NCBI GenBank assembly: GCA_020633675.1
Contig: JACKDE010000001.1
Location: forward strand, 124,001-188,000
DNA from: Deferribacteres bacterium
GTDB taxonomy: Bacteria; Zhuqueibacterota; Zhuqueibacteria; Zhuqueibacterales; Geothermadaptataceae
Length of the DNA stretch: 64,000 nt
Direction of reading: 5' to 3'
Within the stretch, counting starts at the first letter, position 1; each line of letters opens with the position of its first letter. The notes beneath the pieces are model-generated. The model was not told the DNA's origin. It searched no databases and saw nothing but the letters and a program-made list of their open reading frames with translations. Below are positions 54,553-63,287 of the stretch, piece by piece. The position numbers and the translations under genes were made by a program.

Positions 54553-55089
54553 ATGAAGTTGGTTGTAATAGGTATGTTCATTTTTCTGGGGATAGGCCAA
54601 CCTGCATTTGCCGAAGCAAAGTATTCTCAATCTTTACTTGGTGCTGTTGAAACCACGGAGCTTGCTGCTATGGCTGTAAAGGGAAAGCAGCAAGCATCCG
54701 TGGATGTACATGCTGATAGTCTTTTTGCAACAGGCTTGCGGGAAATTAGAACGAAAAACTGGCATGCAGCACGTGTCACCTTCGAAAAAGTACTGCTTCT
54801 CAATCCTCGCTATCCGGGCGCGGCGTTTTTCAAAACATTTGCTTTGGATAAAATTGAAACGAGCATTGCAGGGACACCGAGCTACAATATAGCGTTTTTT
54901 TACCAATTCGGCGCTGTGCTGGCAACGATGCTGATTGCACTTCTGACAGTCGGAATTATATCTATTTTTAAAGTATTGCATCGCTATGAGATGCTGTTTT
55001 TATACGTCCGCACAATCCATTGGACGGAGAATACCCGGTCACGAACCCACGAAAAGCGCCTGCCCTGGAGTAGTTTTTGGAGAAAATAG
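54553..55089 (+). CDS. Small membrane protein with TPR-like repeat
   Basis: The 178-aa product starts at the ATG at 54553, where MKLVVIGMFIFLGIGQPAFA is a signal peptide; the frame is open further upstream (to 54409) but crosses the terminator stem and lacks a binding site. Residues 52-90 form one TPR-like helix pair (FATGLREIRTKNWHAARVTF, LLNPRYPGAA). A membrane helix (FGAVLATMLIALLTVGIISI) lies at about 116-136, and the last 35 residues are basic and would be cytoplasmic. The gene is 45 bp upstream of the second TPR gene, and both proteins have the same periplasmic-TPR/single-helix plan, so they likely act together. No family recognised. Confidence 0.7.
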   Translation: MKLVVIGMFIFLGIGQPAFAEAKYSQSLLGAVETTELAAMAVKGKQQASVDVHADSLFATGLREIRTKNWHAARVTFEKVLLLNPRYPGAAFFKTFALDKIETSIAGTPSYNIAFFYQFGAVLATMLIALLTVGIISIFKVLHRYEMLFLYVRTIHWTENTRSRTHEKRLPWSSFWRK

Positions 55090-55134
55090 CAAGCTGCGGA
55101 TAGCTAAGAGTTTTTGCAGCAGAGGTAGCAAGCG

Positions 55135-56568
55135 ATGAATATGAGCAATCCAATTATTCGGAATGTTTGGGGTTTGGCCATTCTCATTGCCGCTTTGACA
55201 TTCGGGGTGGATGCCCTTTTTGCACAGAGTGAAGTGAACGATGATTTTTTGAAAAAACTGCGTATAGCACGCGATGAGATGGAGCAAAATTTTCAGAAAG
55301 GACAAACCGCATTGCAGGCTGGCGACTATCAGGTCGCGAAGGAGTTCTTCGAAAAGGTGATTGTGAAAAATCGCAATTACCGCAATGTGCAAGCCAAGCT
55401 GCGCCAAATTGAGATACTGATCGAGCAGGATGCCTATTTGAATCGCTATGCGAGCAAATATGCGCAAGCACTTCAGCTTGAAGAACGCGGGCAACCAGAG
55501 CAGGCTCTTGAAGTGTACCGCGAAATTGCGCAAAGCAACGCGGCCTATAAAGACATTCAACAACGTATTGCTGCCTGCGAGAAAGCCATTTTATCGCAAA
55601 AGGCGACTCGATTGCGAATGGCGAAACCGGCAGCAGGCACTGCGCGCACACGCCGCTTACCAGCAAGTGACGCACGGGAGACAGAACTGCCCGCACAATT
55701 AGACTCACCTGCCAAGCGGCTCGCCACAAACCAGCGCGATCCACAAAATGTGCAGAAAAAGGCTGCGCTTGAGCCGAAGGAAAATGAAACTGAGATTCCT
55801 GTGCCACCGCCAGTCCAAAGCACAGACATTGCTTCAAAGCTGGAAAATGCTTTGGCCGTTGAGCAGACGATTTTAGAACAAGAAACCGCTGAAGGCCGGA
55901 TAGAGCAAGCTTCTGATATGCGAAAAGTGAGGCGTGAACAGTTCGCTGACCAAACGCCTCACCCACGCATAGTGAAGATTGATGAAGATGGGGGCATGAC
56001 ACCGATTGACGAGACGCCTGTTGTTGATGGAGAAAAACGATCTGAGCCAGCCGTTGTTGTGGAGTCGAATGAACCGGGTTCTGTGGTGGAGAGCCCGTTA
56101 TTGCCGCCTGAGAATGGTATGCCACTGGCCCAACAAGATGTGCCGGATGACGATGACAGTTCCAATATCCTGCTTTATCTTACACCACTTTTTTTGCTGC
56201 CACTGGCAGCCCTGCTCTATTCCGTTCCGGCAGTTCGGGCACGCTATTTTCTTGTTAGTGGGCAATTTGCGCGTGCGGCTGAGTGTTACGAGATGTTGAT
56301 GCAGCGAAATCCAGGTAAAATTAAAATATATCAACGACTTGCGACAGTGTATATGATTGAAGGCAGAAAGGATTCGCAAGCCATCGCTATCTATAAAACG
56401 GCTATTCAAACAACTGATCAGCCAGGCATTCGCGAGCAGTTGCGCCAGGTGTTGACAGAACATTATTTGGAAGTGAACGAACTCGACAGCGATGCGATCA
56501 AGCTGTTGGAAGCGGCCGTAAAAAGCGAAAAAAGCAGCAAAAAGGGAAATGCCTTCATGCGAAAATAA
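55135..56568 (+). CDS. Bitopic protein with TPR repeats on both sides of one membrane helix
   Basis: The 477-aa product has a signal peptide (LAILIAALTFGVDALFAQ), then TPR-like helices (QKGQTALQAGDYQVAKEFF at about 55-73, LEERGQPEQALEVYREIA at about 115-132). A long disordered Pro/Glu-rich stretch covers about 165-340. One membrane helix (ILLYLTPLFLLPLAALLYS) lies near 344-362. After it come further TPR units (VSGQFARAAECYEMLMQRNP, QAIAIYKTAIQTTDQPG). Whether the first hydrophobic segment is cleaved decides the topology; the cleaved reading puts the first TPRs in the periplasm and the last in the cytoplasm. It could connect envelope events to a cytoplasmic partner. Specific function unknown. 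Confidence 0.75.
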   Translation: MNMSNPIIRNVWGLAILIAALTFGVDALFAQSEVNDDFLKKLRIARDEMEQNFQKGQTALQAGDYQVAKEFFEKVIVKNRNYRNVQAKLRQIEILIEQDAYLNRYASKYAQALQLEERGQPEQALEVYREIAQSNAAYKDIQQRIAACEKAILSQKATRLRMAKPAAGTARTRRLPASDARETELPAQLDSPAKRLATNQRDPQNVQKKAALEPKENETEIPVPPPVQSTDIASKLENALAVEQTILEQETAEGRIEQASDMRKVRREQFADQTPHPRIVKIDEDGGMTPIDETPVVDGEKRSEPAVVVESNEPGSVVESPLLPPENGMPLAQQDVPDDDDSSNILLYLTPLFLLPLAALLYSVPAVRARYFLVSGQFARAAECYEMLMQRNPGKIKIYQRLATVYMIEGRKDSQAIAIYKTAIQTTDQPGIREQLRQVLTEHYLEVNELDSDAIKLLEAAVKSEKSSKKGNAFMRK

Positions 56569-57047
56569 TGCTTATAAGGAGTCCGCTATAGCGGAATGCG
56601 GCGAAATACAGCGCTCGTTTGCAAAGCGATTTCGAAATCCCCTAAACTGGCCAAGCCATCCTCTGCTGTTGAAATACACCCCACCTTTGACGCCCATCCA
56701 CCTGGCAAAATGTCTTTATCTCACCTGAATCTTTTTTCATAATTTGTCTTCATCTGCAATTCAAGTTTTGATGTACAGGTGTGTTTCTCTCACCCAACTG
56801 GAATCTCGGTTGGCAGAATGGCTGGAACTGCTATCAAACCGACTGCGTTAAAAGAAATCGCACCTTGAATCTGGCAAGGGCATTGTTATTTTATGTGCTG
56901 GCCAACGTGTTTGCTTGAAAAGACTTTCAACGTTGAAGAGTGCATGATCGAATACAGACCACTGTCTTCTTGAAGCCTGTGAAGAATCAATCTGCTCAAT
57001 GACAGAAATTTTGGAAGGGCGGATGCGTTGAGACAATGGAGAAAATT
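56569..57047. other. Intergenic region
   Basis: About 480 bp. It has a 14-bp palindrome TCCGCTATAGCGGA at 56582-56595, 14 bp after the TPR gene stop, without a T-tract. No gene or clear promoter is seen. Confidence 0.5.
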
Positions 57048-58442
57048 ATGTCTAAAAAATGCTTCTGCAACGTAGTGTTGCTGATTTGGATACTTCATGG
57101 AACTCCCTTCAATCTTGAAGCCCAGCAATCTCCCTGGCAAGCTGGCAAAGCCGCTGGTAATCGTGTTTCATTGTTGGGGCAGGCGCCGGTAAATACGACC
57201 CAAACTGCAGATATCTGGGGGTTTCAGGATGCCACTACAGGCAAAGAGTATGCGATTGTCGGCTATGGATACTTCAGTACGCCACCAAATGCCGGTGTGA
57301 TGATTTTCGATGTCAGCGATCCGTCCAATCCGACAAAAGTCTCCGATATTGCGGAGATGCCCGGCTTTGATGTCAAAACCTGGAAAAATTATGCCTATGG
57401 TGTCACCGGTACTGCCACAGGTGAGCTCGGGCGCATTGCCGATATTTCCGATGTGACCAAGCCGCAGATCGTGGGCAGCATGCCGACCGCCCACAACCTG
57501 TTCATTTCCGGAAATGGCTATATGATTTTGGCCTACCCCGGCATTCGTATTTATGACCTCAATATCAATCCGGCATCGCCAGCATTGGTTTGGTCCGACA
57601 ATCTGGGCGGCGGACACGATGCCGCCGTCATTGGAAGCAGGCTGTATGACTTTCACGGTGGGGCCGGTACCTTTATTTACGATTTCAGCAATCCCACTGC
57701 GCCACAACTGCTGAACAAAATCGTCGATCCCGCAATTCAATATCATCACAGCGGGTGGGTGACCGAAGACGAAAAATATCTGTTTATTTGCGACGAGCTG
57801 GCGCGACATCCGACGCCTGACATTACCGTTTGGGATATCAGCGATGTTGAAAATCCGCTAAAAGTTGCTTCCATCGCGGAGCCTGGTGCGACCATTCATA
57901 ATCTCCAAATCGTAAAAAACTACGCCTTCATTTCCCATTATACGGCCGGCTTTCGTATCCTTGATATCACCGATCCGACAGATCCAGCTGTGATCGAAAC
58001 CTACGACACCTCACCCGCCAGCGGTGAAGGTTATGATGGTGCGTTTGGTGTTTTCACGTTTACAGCTTCAAAAAATATTTACATCAGCGATGGCCAGCAG
58101 GGTTTGTTCGTTTTTTCATTTGATGGCTTGGCGACAGATGCAGGCAATGATATTGGGCCGCCGGCCGAATATGCTTTATCTGACAATTACCCGAATCCGT
58201 TCAACCCGGAAACCATCATTCGCTACAGTCTGCCTGAGCCCGGCCAGGTGCAGCTGGCTGTTTTTAACCTGCTTGGTCAGCCAGTGCGCACGCTGGTTGA
58301 ACGCGATCAGAGCGCCGGAGTCTATAGCGTCACATGGGATGGGCTGGATGATGCCTTGCGGCAAGTTCCGTCAGGATTGTATTTTTATACGCTTAAGACG
58401 AATGCTTTCAGCGAAACCAAACGTATGTTGCTGATTCGCTAA
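57048..58442 (+). CDS. Choice-of-anchor B family protein with T9SS C-terminal sorting domain
   Basis: The 464-aa product starts at the ATG at 57048 (GGAGA 6 nt upstream) with a signal peptide (VVLLIWILHGTPFNLEAQ). Residues 40-365 carry LVIVD-type beta-propeller repeats of the form IFDVSDPSNPTKV, IADISDVTKPQIV, IYDFSNPTAPQLL, VWDISDVENPLKV and ILDITDPTDPAVI. The last 85 residues are a type A T9SS sorting domain: NYPNPFNPETIIRYSLPEP, then a beta sandwich ending SGLYFYTLKT and KRMLLIR. This is cargo for type IX secretion, so it is exported to the surface or medium. Substrate or role unknown; the sorting domain is also strong phylogenetic evidence for the FCB group. Confidence 0.93.
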   Translation: MSKKCFCNVVLLIWILHGTPFNLEAQQSPWQAGKAAGNRVSLLGQAPVNTTQTADIWGFQDATTGKEYAIVGYGYFSTPPNAGVMIFDVSDPSNPTKVSDIAEMPGFDVKTWKNYAYGVTGTATGELGRIADISDVTKPQIVGSMPTAHNLFISGNGYMILAYPGIRIYDLNINPASPALVWSDNLGGGHDAAVIGSRLYDFHGGAGTFIYDFSNPTAPQLLNKIVDPAIQYHHSGWVTEDEKYLFICDELARHPTPDITVWDISDVENPLKVASIAEPGATIHNLQIVKNYAFISHYTAGFRILDITDPTDPAVIETYDTSPASGEGYDGAFGVFTFTASKNIYISDGQQGLFVFSFDGLATDAGNDIGPPAEYALSDNYPNPFNPETIIRYSLPEPGQVQLAVFNLLGQPVRTLVERDQSAGVYSVTWDGLDDALRQVPSGLYFYTLKTNAFSETKRMLLIR

Positions 58443-58510
58443 AGCTGGTGCGGTGCGCTGACTCCTGCACCGCAGGCGAGCCCATCGGCATCCTGATGAA
58501 AGGAGACCTG

Positions 58511-59140
58511 ATGATCAAAAAAGTGACTTTTACGGTGCTGCTGTTCGGCGTTTTTTTACAGGCCGGGCAGGCGCAAGAGTGGAAAAATCGTCAACTCGTT
58601 GGCGCATGCGATGGCTGCGAAGCTGTATTTGAATATGGCGGCAGGGGATTGGCGGCAGTCGATACGTTGCCGGATTTTAAGGATCCCGGGCCCAAGTTGA
58701 AGCTCACTGGCACGATTTACAAGCCAGACGGCAAAACACCTGCTGCCGATGTTATTCTTTACATCTACCACACCGACCAGACGGGCGTATACCCAACGCG
58801 CGGCGATGAACAAGGCTGGGCACGACGGCACGGCTATCTGCGTGGCTGGATCAAAACCGGCAACGATGGCAAATATGCATTTTATACGCTCAAGCCAGCC
58901 AGCTATCCGAATCGCAGCATTGCCGCGCATGTACATCCAATCCTGTTGGAGCCGGATGGCAAATATTACTGGCTCGGCAGCTACTTGTTCGATGATGACC
59001 CACTTTTAAACAGCCGCGAGCGTGCACGAAAATCACCACGCGGTGGGCATCCCGGTCTTTTGCATTTAGAAAGAGAAGGCGAGCTTTTGGTCGGCAAGCG
59101 TGACATTATTTTAGGACGCAATGTGCCGGAGTATCGCTAA
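58511..59140 (+). CDS. Secreted intradiol ring-cleavage dioxygenase-like protein
   Basis: The 209-aa product starts at the ATG at 58511 (AGGAG 6 nt upstream) with a signal peptide (FTVLLFGVFLQAGQAQ). The fold matches protocatechuate 3,4-dioxygenase-type proteins: LTGTIYKPDGKTPAADVILY then candidate Fe(III) ligands Y94 (TGVYP), Y132 (ASYPN), H140 and H142 (AHVHP), with GKYAFYTLKP between. The Y132-H140 spacing is 5 residues shorter than in protocatechuate dioxygenase, so the active-site loop is reduced. True ring-cleavage enzymes are cytoplasmic; the exported form may have another substrate. It follows the T9SS gene by 68 bp on the same strand. Confidence 0.85.
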   Translation: MIKKVTFTVLLFGVFLQAGQAQEWKNRQLVGACDGCEAVFEYGGRGLAAVDTLPDFKDPGPKLKLTGTIYKPDGKTPAADVILYIYHTDQTGVYPTRGDEQGWARRHGYLRGWIKTGNDGKYAFYTLKPASYPNRSIAAHVHPILLEPDGKYYWLGSYLFDDDPLLNSRERARKSPRGGHPGLLHLEREGELLVGKRDIILGRNVPEYR

Positions 59141-59365
59141 AATTCTGCAGTTACATCCTTTGCCTTGAGCATGTCGGTTTTGAAGCCTGTATGAGCGGCA
59201 TGCTCGCCGGGATTTGCCCTCTTTCCTGCCTGAATGTGCTTTCCTTTCATGAAATTCGATTTTCGCTTTTGAACTTTGCCTGCAATTTAATAGTTTAGTG
59301 CTGTTTGCATAATCGCAACGGATTCTGCAAATAGGTATTCTGAATTTTAACGAAAGGAAGTTTCC

Positions 59366-59848
59366 ATGCCGTCATTTGATGTCGTCTCGGAAGTGAATCT
59401 GCATGAAGTCACCAATGCAATTGACCAGGCAAACCGCGAAGTGACAACTCGCTTCGATTTTAAGGGGACCGGCTCTCAGTATGAGCATACTGAATCAGAG
59501 ATCACCCTGCATGCACAGGAAGAATATCAGTTAAAGCAAATGATCGAGATTTTGCGTCTGAAATTATCGCAGCGCAAAGTCGATATCAAATGTCTGAAGC
59601 TGGAAAAACCGGAGTTGGCCCTGAAAAAGGCGCGGCAGAAAATAGTTGTCCAGCAGGGTATCGATAAAGAAATGGCCAAAAAAATCGTCAAAATGGTGAA
59701 GGATGCCAAACTCAAAGTTCAGGCTTCCGTTCAGGGTGAGCAAGTACGCGTCACCGGCAAAAAGCGCGATGATTTGCAGCAGGTGATCGCACTGCTTCGC
59801 GATGCAAAGCTTGATTTGCCGCTACAATATGTAAACTTCCGTGATTGA
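59366..59848 (+). CDS. yajQ: YajQ family nucleotide-binding protein
   Basis: The 160-aa product matches YajQ (DUF520): SFDVVSEVNLHEVTNAIDQA at the start, TTRFDFKGTGS, KARQKIVVQQGIDKEMAKKI and a C-terminal VTGKKRDDLQQVIALLR. YajQ proteins have two ferredoxin-like domains and bind nucleotides; a homologue in Xanthomonas binds cyclic di-GMP and RNA-polymerase-associated regulator. Binding in this organism is inferred. AAAGGAAG lies 8 nt before the ATG. The next gene begins at a GTG that overlaps the stop by 8 bp, so it is translationally coupled. Confidence 0.96.
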   Translation: MPSFDVVSEVNLHEVTNAIDQANREVTTRFDFKGTGSQYEHTESEITLHAQEEYQLKQMIEILRLKLSQRKVDIKCLKLEKPELALKKARQKIVVQQGIDKEMAKKIVKMVKDAKLKVQASVQGEQVRVTGKKRDDLQQVIALLRDAKLDLPLQYVNFRD

Positions 59849-60506
59849 ATTGAGTTTGAATTCGATCAGGACATGGCGTAAGACTACCATATTTTGTCTT
59901 TTTTGCCTTTTTTCAGGCTGCGGTGGTGAAGCGCATAAGAAAGCAAAAATTCGTCAGGCAGTGCAAGATGAGCTGAAGCGGTATCCCGAAGCGCGGCTGG
60001 TCGACCTGTACAAATTTTTTTTTCAAGGCGCTTTTGGTCCCGGGCATCTGATCAATGATGCAAATGCCGCTAGCCGGTTTCTGCAGATCGAGCTGCAGCA
60101 GGCCGAGCAGTTCAGTGCGCTTGACTGGCATGCTGTCGGCTACGATGCATTGTTTTATCGCATAAATCTCAGGCTGGTGCATGATGGTGCGATTCCTTTT
60201 CGTGACTACCTGGAAGCCTTCCTGCAAAGTGCGGCCACTTTTGATGAGCCTGAGCCGGAAGCCTGGCGCAAAGAGTGGTACACTATCGTAAAAATCATCT
60301 CCGAAATGCCGCTGCAAATGAACGGCTTTCGGGCAGACAGCTCATGGCTTGAGCAGCAAATTGAAGCTGGACATTTGGTTGTACATCACAGTGAAATTTT
60401 CGAAGAGCGCTACCATCCGCACTATCGTATCATTGATCGCGATCACATTGAACAGCTTTTCCAACGTTTTTTGAAAAGCGGCCAAAACCGCTACAAGGAG
60501 GAGTGA
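59841..60506 (+). CDS. Conserved hypothetical lipoprotein
   Basis: The 221-aa product starts at a GTG that overlaps the yajQ stop. Its N-terminus has a lipobox, FCLFCLFSGC, so it is a probable lipoprotein. Conserved-looking segments are FFFQGAFGPGHL (an aromatic-rich GPGH motif), LFYRINLRLV, VVHHSEIFEERYHPHYRI with four histidines that could bind metal, and a terminal helix. Similar proteins occur in Bacteroidota as uncharacterised families (recollection). Its stop overlaps the start of the hydratase-fold lipoprotein gene (TGATG), so both are one translational unit and both are lipoproteins, suggesting a shared extracytoplasmic function. Confidence 0.75.
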   Translation: MIELSLNSIRTWRKTTIFCLFCLFSGCGGEAHKKAKIRQAVQDELKRYPEARLVDLYKFFFQGAFGPGHLINDANAASRFLQIELQQAEQFSALDWHAVGYDALFYRINLRLVHDGAIPFRDYLEAFLQSAATFDEPEPEAWRKEWYTIVKIISEMPLQMNGFRADSSWLEQQIEAGHLVVHHSEIFEERYHPHYRIIDRDHIEQLFQRFLKSGQNRYKEE

Positions 60507-61357
60507 TGCTAACAAAAAGAACGTTTGCTTTGGCCGCCATTTTTGGTGCGGCTTTTTGGGGATGCCAGCAGAGTGGCGGAAAACTGGATGATGCAGAGAG
60601 GTGGGCAACTGATTTTGTGGCGAATTTTCAGCAGATCATGCCGCAGGTACCGCTGCTGCAAAGCCAAAAGAGCAATATGCTCGACGAAAAAGAAGCCTAT
60701 GCGGTTCAACAGCAAGTGATCGATAAGTTCAGAGCAAGCGGCGAAAAAATGATCGGCTATAAACTCGGCCTGACCGGAAAAGTCAGACCCTTTGGTGCGC
60801 CGGAACCGGTGTATGGACAGCTGTGGTCATCCATGCAATTAGCGCAAAGCGACACTGTGCGGCTGAGCCATTTCGTGCAAGCGATGGTAGAAGTTGAGCT
60901 GGCTTTTTATTTTGCCGACGATGTTGACTATCCAGTTGCACCAGAGCAATTGCGCAAAGCTGTAGCGGCAGTCGCGCCAGCCATCGAACTGCCAGACCTT
61001 GCTTTCTCAAGTATGGAAAATCTGAGTTATCTCGATCTCATTGCCGCTAATGTTGGTGCACGGCATTTGATAGTTGGGGAAAAGCAGCCAATTTCGAACG
61101 TGGATATCAACGCATTGCAGGTTCGCATTGCGCATAATGGTGCGTTGGCCGGGCAAGGCTCTGCCAGTGCTGTGATGGGCGATCAGTGGAGTGCATTGGC
61201 TTTTTTAGCTGAAAAGTTGCACGCACGCGACAAAAAAATCAAAGCCGGGGAGGTTGTGCTCACGGGCACCATGACTGCGATGTCTCCAGCAAAAGTTGGG
61301 CGCTACGATGCCGATTTTGGCGAACTCGGCAGTCTGTACTTTTGGTGTAAACCGTAG
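60506..61357 (+). CDS. Lipoprotein of the 2-keto-4-pentenoate hydratase (FAH-fold) family
   Basis: The 283-aa product starts at the ATG at 60506 (AAGGAGGAG just upstream) with lipobox FGAAFWGC. The mature part has MhpD/HpaH-type features: KMIGYKLGLTGKVRPFG, MVEVELAFYF with the EVE metal ligands, a second glutamate in PAIELPD, and VLTGTMTAMSPAKVG. All residues expected for divalent-metal and keto-acid binding are present, so it looks catalytically competent. Family members are cytoplasmic enzymes of aromatic meta-cleavage; a lipidated extracytoplasmic version is unusual. It is coupled to the preceding lipoprotein gene. The substrate is unknown; no other aromatic-degradation gene is next to it. 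Confidence 0.88.
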   Translation: MLTKRTFALAAIFGAAFWGCQQSGGKLDDAERWATDFVANFQQIMPQVPLLQSQKSNMLDEKEAYAVQQQVIDKFRASGEKMIGYKLGLTGKVRPFGAPEPVYGQLWSSMQLAQSDTVRLSHFVQAMVEVELAFYFADDVDYPVAPEQLRKAVAAVAPAIELPDLAFSSMENLSYLDLIAANVGARHLIVGEKQPISNVDINALQVRIAHNGALAGQGSASAVMGDQWSALAFLAEKLHARDKKIKAGEVVLTGTMTAMSPAKVGRYDADFGELGSLYFWCKP

Positions 61358-61373
61358 AGCGCTCGTTTCGAAA

Positions 61374-62534
61374 TTATCTCCAATCCGTGAATTCTTTGCC
61401 TTTGTCGTCATTGTGCTCGATGATTTCGAATTCGATACGCCCGAGAACCTGCCGGATCGCGCCGGTCGCGATTTCGACATCGACGCGCCATGGTCCGGGT
61501 TGCACGTTGCGCTTAAAAGTATAGCCTCGATAGCCGGCGTCGCGGCCGGGCACATAGTTGATTTCGTAGCCGATCACATCAGTGGTCGAATACGTATCGC
61601 GCTTTTCGTCGTAGCGCTGCCAGCGAAAATCAATTTTTTCTCGCCAGCCCGGTGGTGCAAACACCGAAGCATAGCAAAAAATCGTATCCCCCTCGGTATA
61701 GTAAAAATCGCTATCATCATCCCGCCAAAACTGAAAAAAATAGGGCCGAAAGTATTTCACTTTGTACAAATGGTCATCTTTGCGATCCACAGAAAGCGAG
61801 TGGAATATGCCGCTTTCCTGCAGGGAAATGGGCACGGGCGGGATCCAGTTTGACAAATAAAAGAAAATCATCATACCAAAGACTGTGGCCGACGAAAACG
61901 CCGGGCCGAGGACTTTTTTCGGGTGCTGTCTGTAAATTTTGCGGTAAATGAAAGATATAATGGCGCTGGTGATGAAGAAGCTGATCGCACCGCTTGAATA
62001 AAACATGGCACTGGTGATACGCTGCGATAAAATGGGGATGAAAAAAGTCAAAAAGGCAAAGGTGATAAAAAAGTACAGCGTGCACAACAGCGTGATGTTG
62101 GTGAGACGGTCACCCAGAAACTCATTGGCAACGAGCAAAACAAACAGCAAACCAAGAAAAATGATCGATTGGCCAACGGCTGCGCTTTTAAAATAATAGA
62201 CCACGTAAGCTGAAAACAAATTGCCCATAAAAAACTGCAGAGCCAACGGATAGTATTTTCGATATTTCAAGATACGTGCATCTTTCGCTTGGCCGGTTTG
62301 GATGAGCCCAAGCAGCAATATGATACAACCAGCAAGCACCGTGTAGGTCAGTAAAAACAGATGGTCCATCAGGCTGTCGACCTTGAGAAAAAAGGAATCG
62401 CTGGTAAATCCATAGGCAAAAAAGATCAGCGGCAGGAAGCGCTCATACTTTTGGTAAAGCGGCATCAGCTTTTCCTTGCTGCGCATCAAGTCAGTTTTAA
62501 TATGATCGATTTTTTGTTGGAAAAATGCCTTCAT
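61374..62534 (-). CDS. Polytopic membrane protein with C-terminal DUF2914 domain
   Basis: The 386-aa product starts at the ATG at 62534 (GAAGGA about 9 nt upstream). The first 230 residues hold about seven membrane helices (FLLTYTVLAGCIILLLGLIQ, SIIFLGLLFVLLVANEFLG, NITLLCTLYFFITFAFLTFF and others). The C-terminal 130 residues are DUF2914: DTIFCYASVFAPPGWREKI, IDFRWQRYDEKR and GPWRVDVEIATGAI. DUF2914 is a beta domain of unknown function often attached to membrane proteins, probably on the outer face. It is convergent with the hydratase-like gene, separated by 16 bp. No operon partner. Confidence 0.85.
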   Translation of the reverse strand: MKAFFQQKIDHIKTDLMRSKEKLMPLYQKYERFLPLIFFAYGFTSDSFFLKVDSLMDHLFLLTYTVLAGCIILLLGLIQTGQAKDARILKYRKYYPLALQFFMGNLFSAYVVYYFKSAAVGQSIIFLGLLFVLLVANEFLGDRLTNITLLCTLYFFITFAFLTFFIPILSQRITSAMFYSSGAISFFITSAIISFIYRKIYRQHPKKVLGPAFSSATVFGMMIFFYLSNWIPPVPISLQESGIFHSLSVDRKDDHLYKVKYFRPYFFQFWRDDDSDFYYTEGDTIFCYASVFAPPGWREKIDFRWQRYDEKRDTYSTTDVIGYEINYVPGRDAGYRGYTFKRNVQPGPWRVDVEIATGAIRQVLGRIEFEIIEHNDDKGKEFTDWR

Positions 62535-62648
62535 GCAAAATGTCCTTCGATAAAGCGTGACAGGTTGGCAAGCTACAAAGGAAAGCGTCAAATCGGTGTA
62601 AAGCAAGATATTTCAACGTTTCGCACTATGCTGTTCAGGTGTTTTAGT

Positions 62649-62676
62649 TTGACATTTTAAGCAAAATGATTATTTT
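62649..62676 (+). promoter_or_regulatory. Probable promoter of the 62737 gene
   Basis: TTGACA (62649-62654), 16-nt spacer, TATTTT (62671-62676). It would give a 5' leader of about 55 nt before the ATG at 62737. Confidence 0.5.
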
Positions 62677-62736
62677 AGCTGAAATGATCACATAATCTTC
62701 CGACAGGCTCTATATTCAGATCGGAGAGGACGGAAT

Positions 62737-63108
62737 ATGGGACAAGATTCATTAGCTGTGGCGGAGAATCCGGATTCGATCGACGGATTGATCCGGCAAA
62801 TCGAAGGGCTGCCTAAAGAAGGTATTTACGTTGCAATTGCGATCGGTTTGCTTCTGTTTATTATTGGCTGGTTCGGCGGCACCAAGAATACACCTAAAAA
62901 GGTGTTGACATGCATTATTTTGGTCACAGTCGTAGGCATTTTTAGTTTGCCTGTCGCCACGGCACTGTATAAATGGCTTGCGCCCGGCCTGAGTCCGGTA
63001 GGGGCATTTTCTGTGGTTTATCTGGTGTGGTGTCTCTACTTAATCGGCATGGCAATTTCGCTGTATGAAACGCTGATTGTGACCGCAGACGAAGCGCGTC
63101 CCAACTGA
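62737..63108 (+). CDS. Small membrane protein with three helices, unknown function
   Basis: The 123-aa product has an excellent GGAGAGGACGG before its ATG. After a 27-residue charged N-terminus it has three membrane helices (YVAIAIGLLLFIIGWFGG, VLTCIILVTVVGIFSLPVAT, FSVVYLVWCLYLIGMAIS) and a short acidic tail. I do not recognise a family. It is a single-gene unit with a good promoter and a strong terminator, so it is probably well expressed. Confidence 0.75.
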   Translation: MGQDSLAVAENPDSIDGLIRQIEGLPKEGIYVAIAIGLLLFIIGWFGGTKNTPKKVLTCIILVTVVGIFSLPVATALYKWLAPGLSPVGAFSVVYLVWCLYLIGMAISLYETLIVTADEARPN

Positions 63109-63155
63109 CAATGTACGCGGACACATTTGAAGCAGCCAGCATCAATCCCGATTTT

Positions 63156-63194
63156 AAAAGCTTCTCGCCTTCCACAGCGAGGAGCTTTTTTTTT
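63156..63194 (+). terminator. Intrinsic terminator of the 62737-63108 gene
   Basis: AAAAGCTTCTCGC pairs with GCGAGGAGCTTTT (13 bp, with one T-G pair) around an 8-nt loop, followed by further T residues. Confidence 0.9.
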
Positions 63195-63287
63195 GCCAAC
63201 GTTTGCTCACCTCTGCTGTCATATCCTTTGCGGATGCGAGGGCGCACCGAATAGTCGATTTTTCAGCAATGCAGGATATGGAATAAA

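Noticed and set aside
55184..56125. 313-codon reverse frame
   Set aside because: It is antisense to the second TPR gene, which has a signal peptide, TPR units and a membrane helix in frame.
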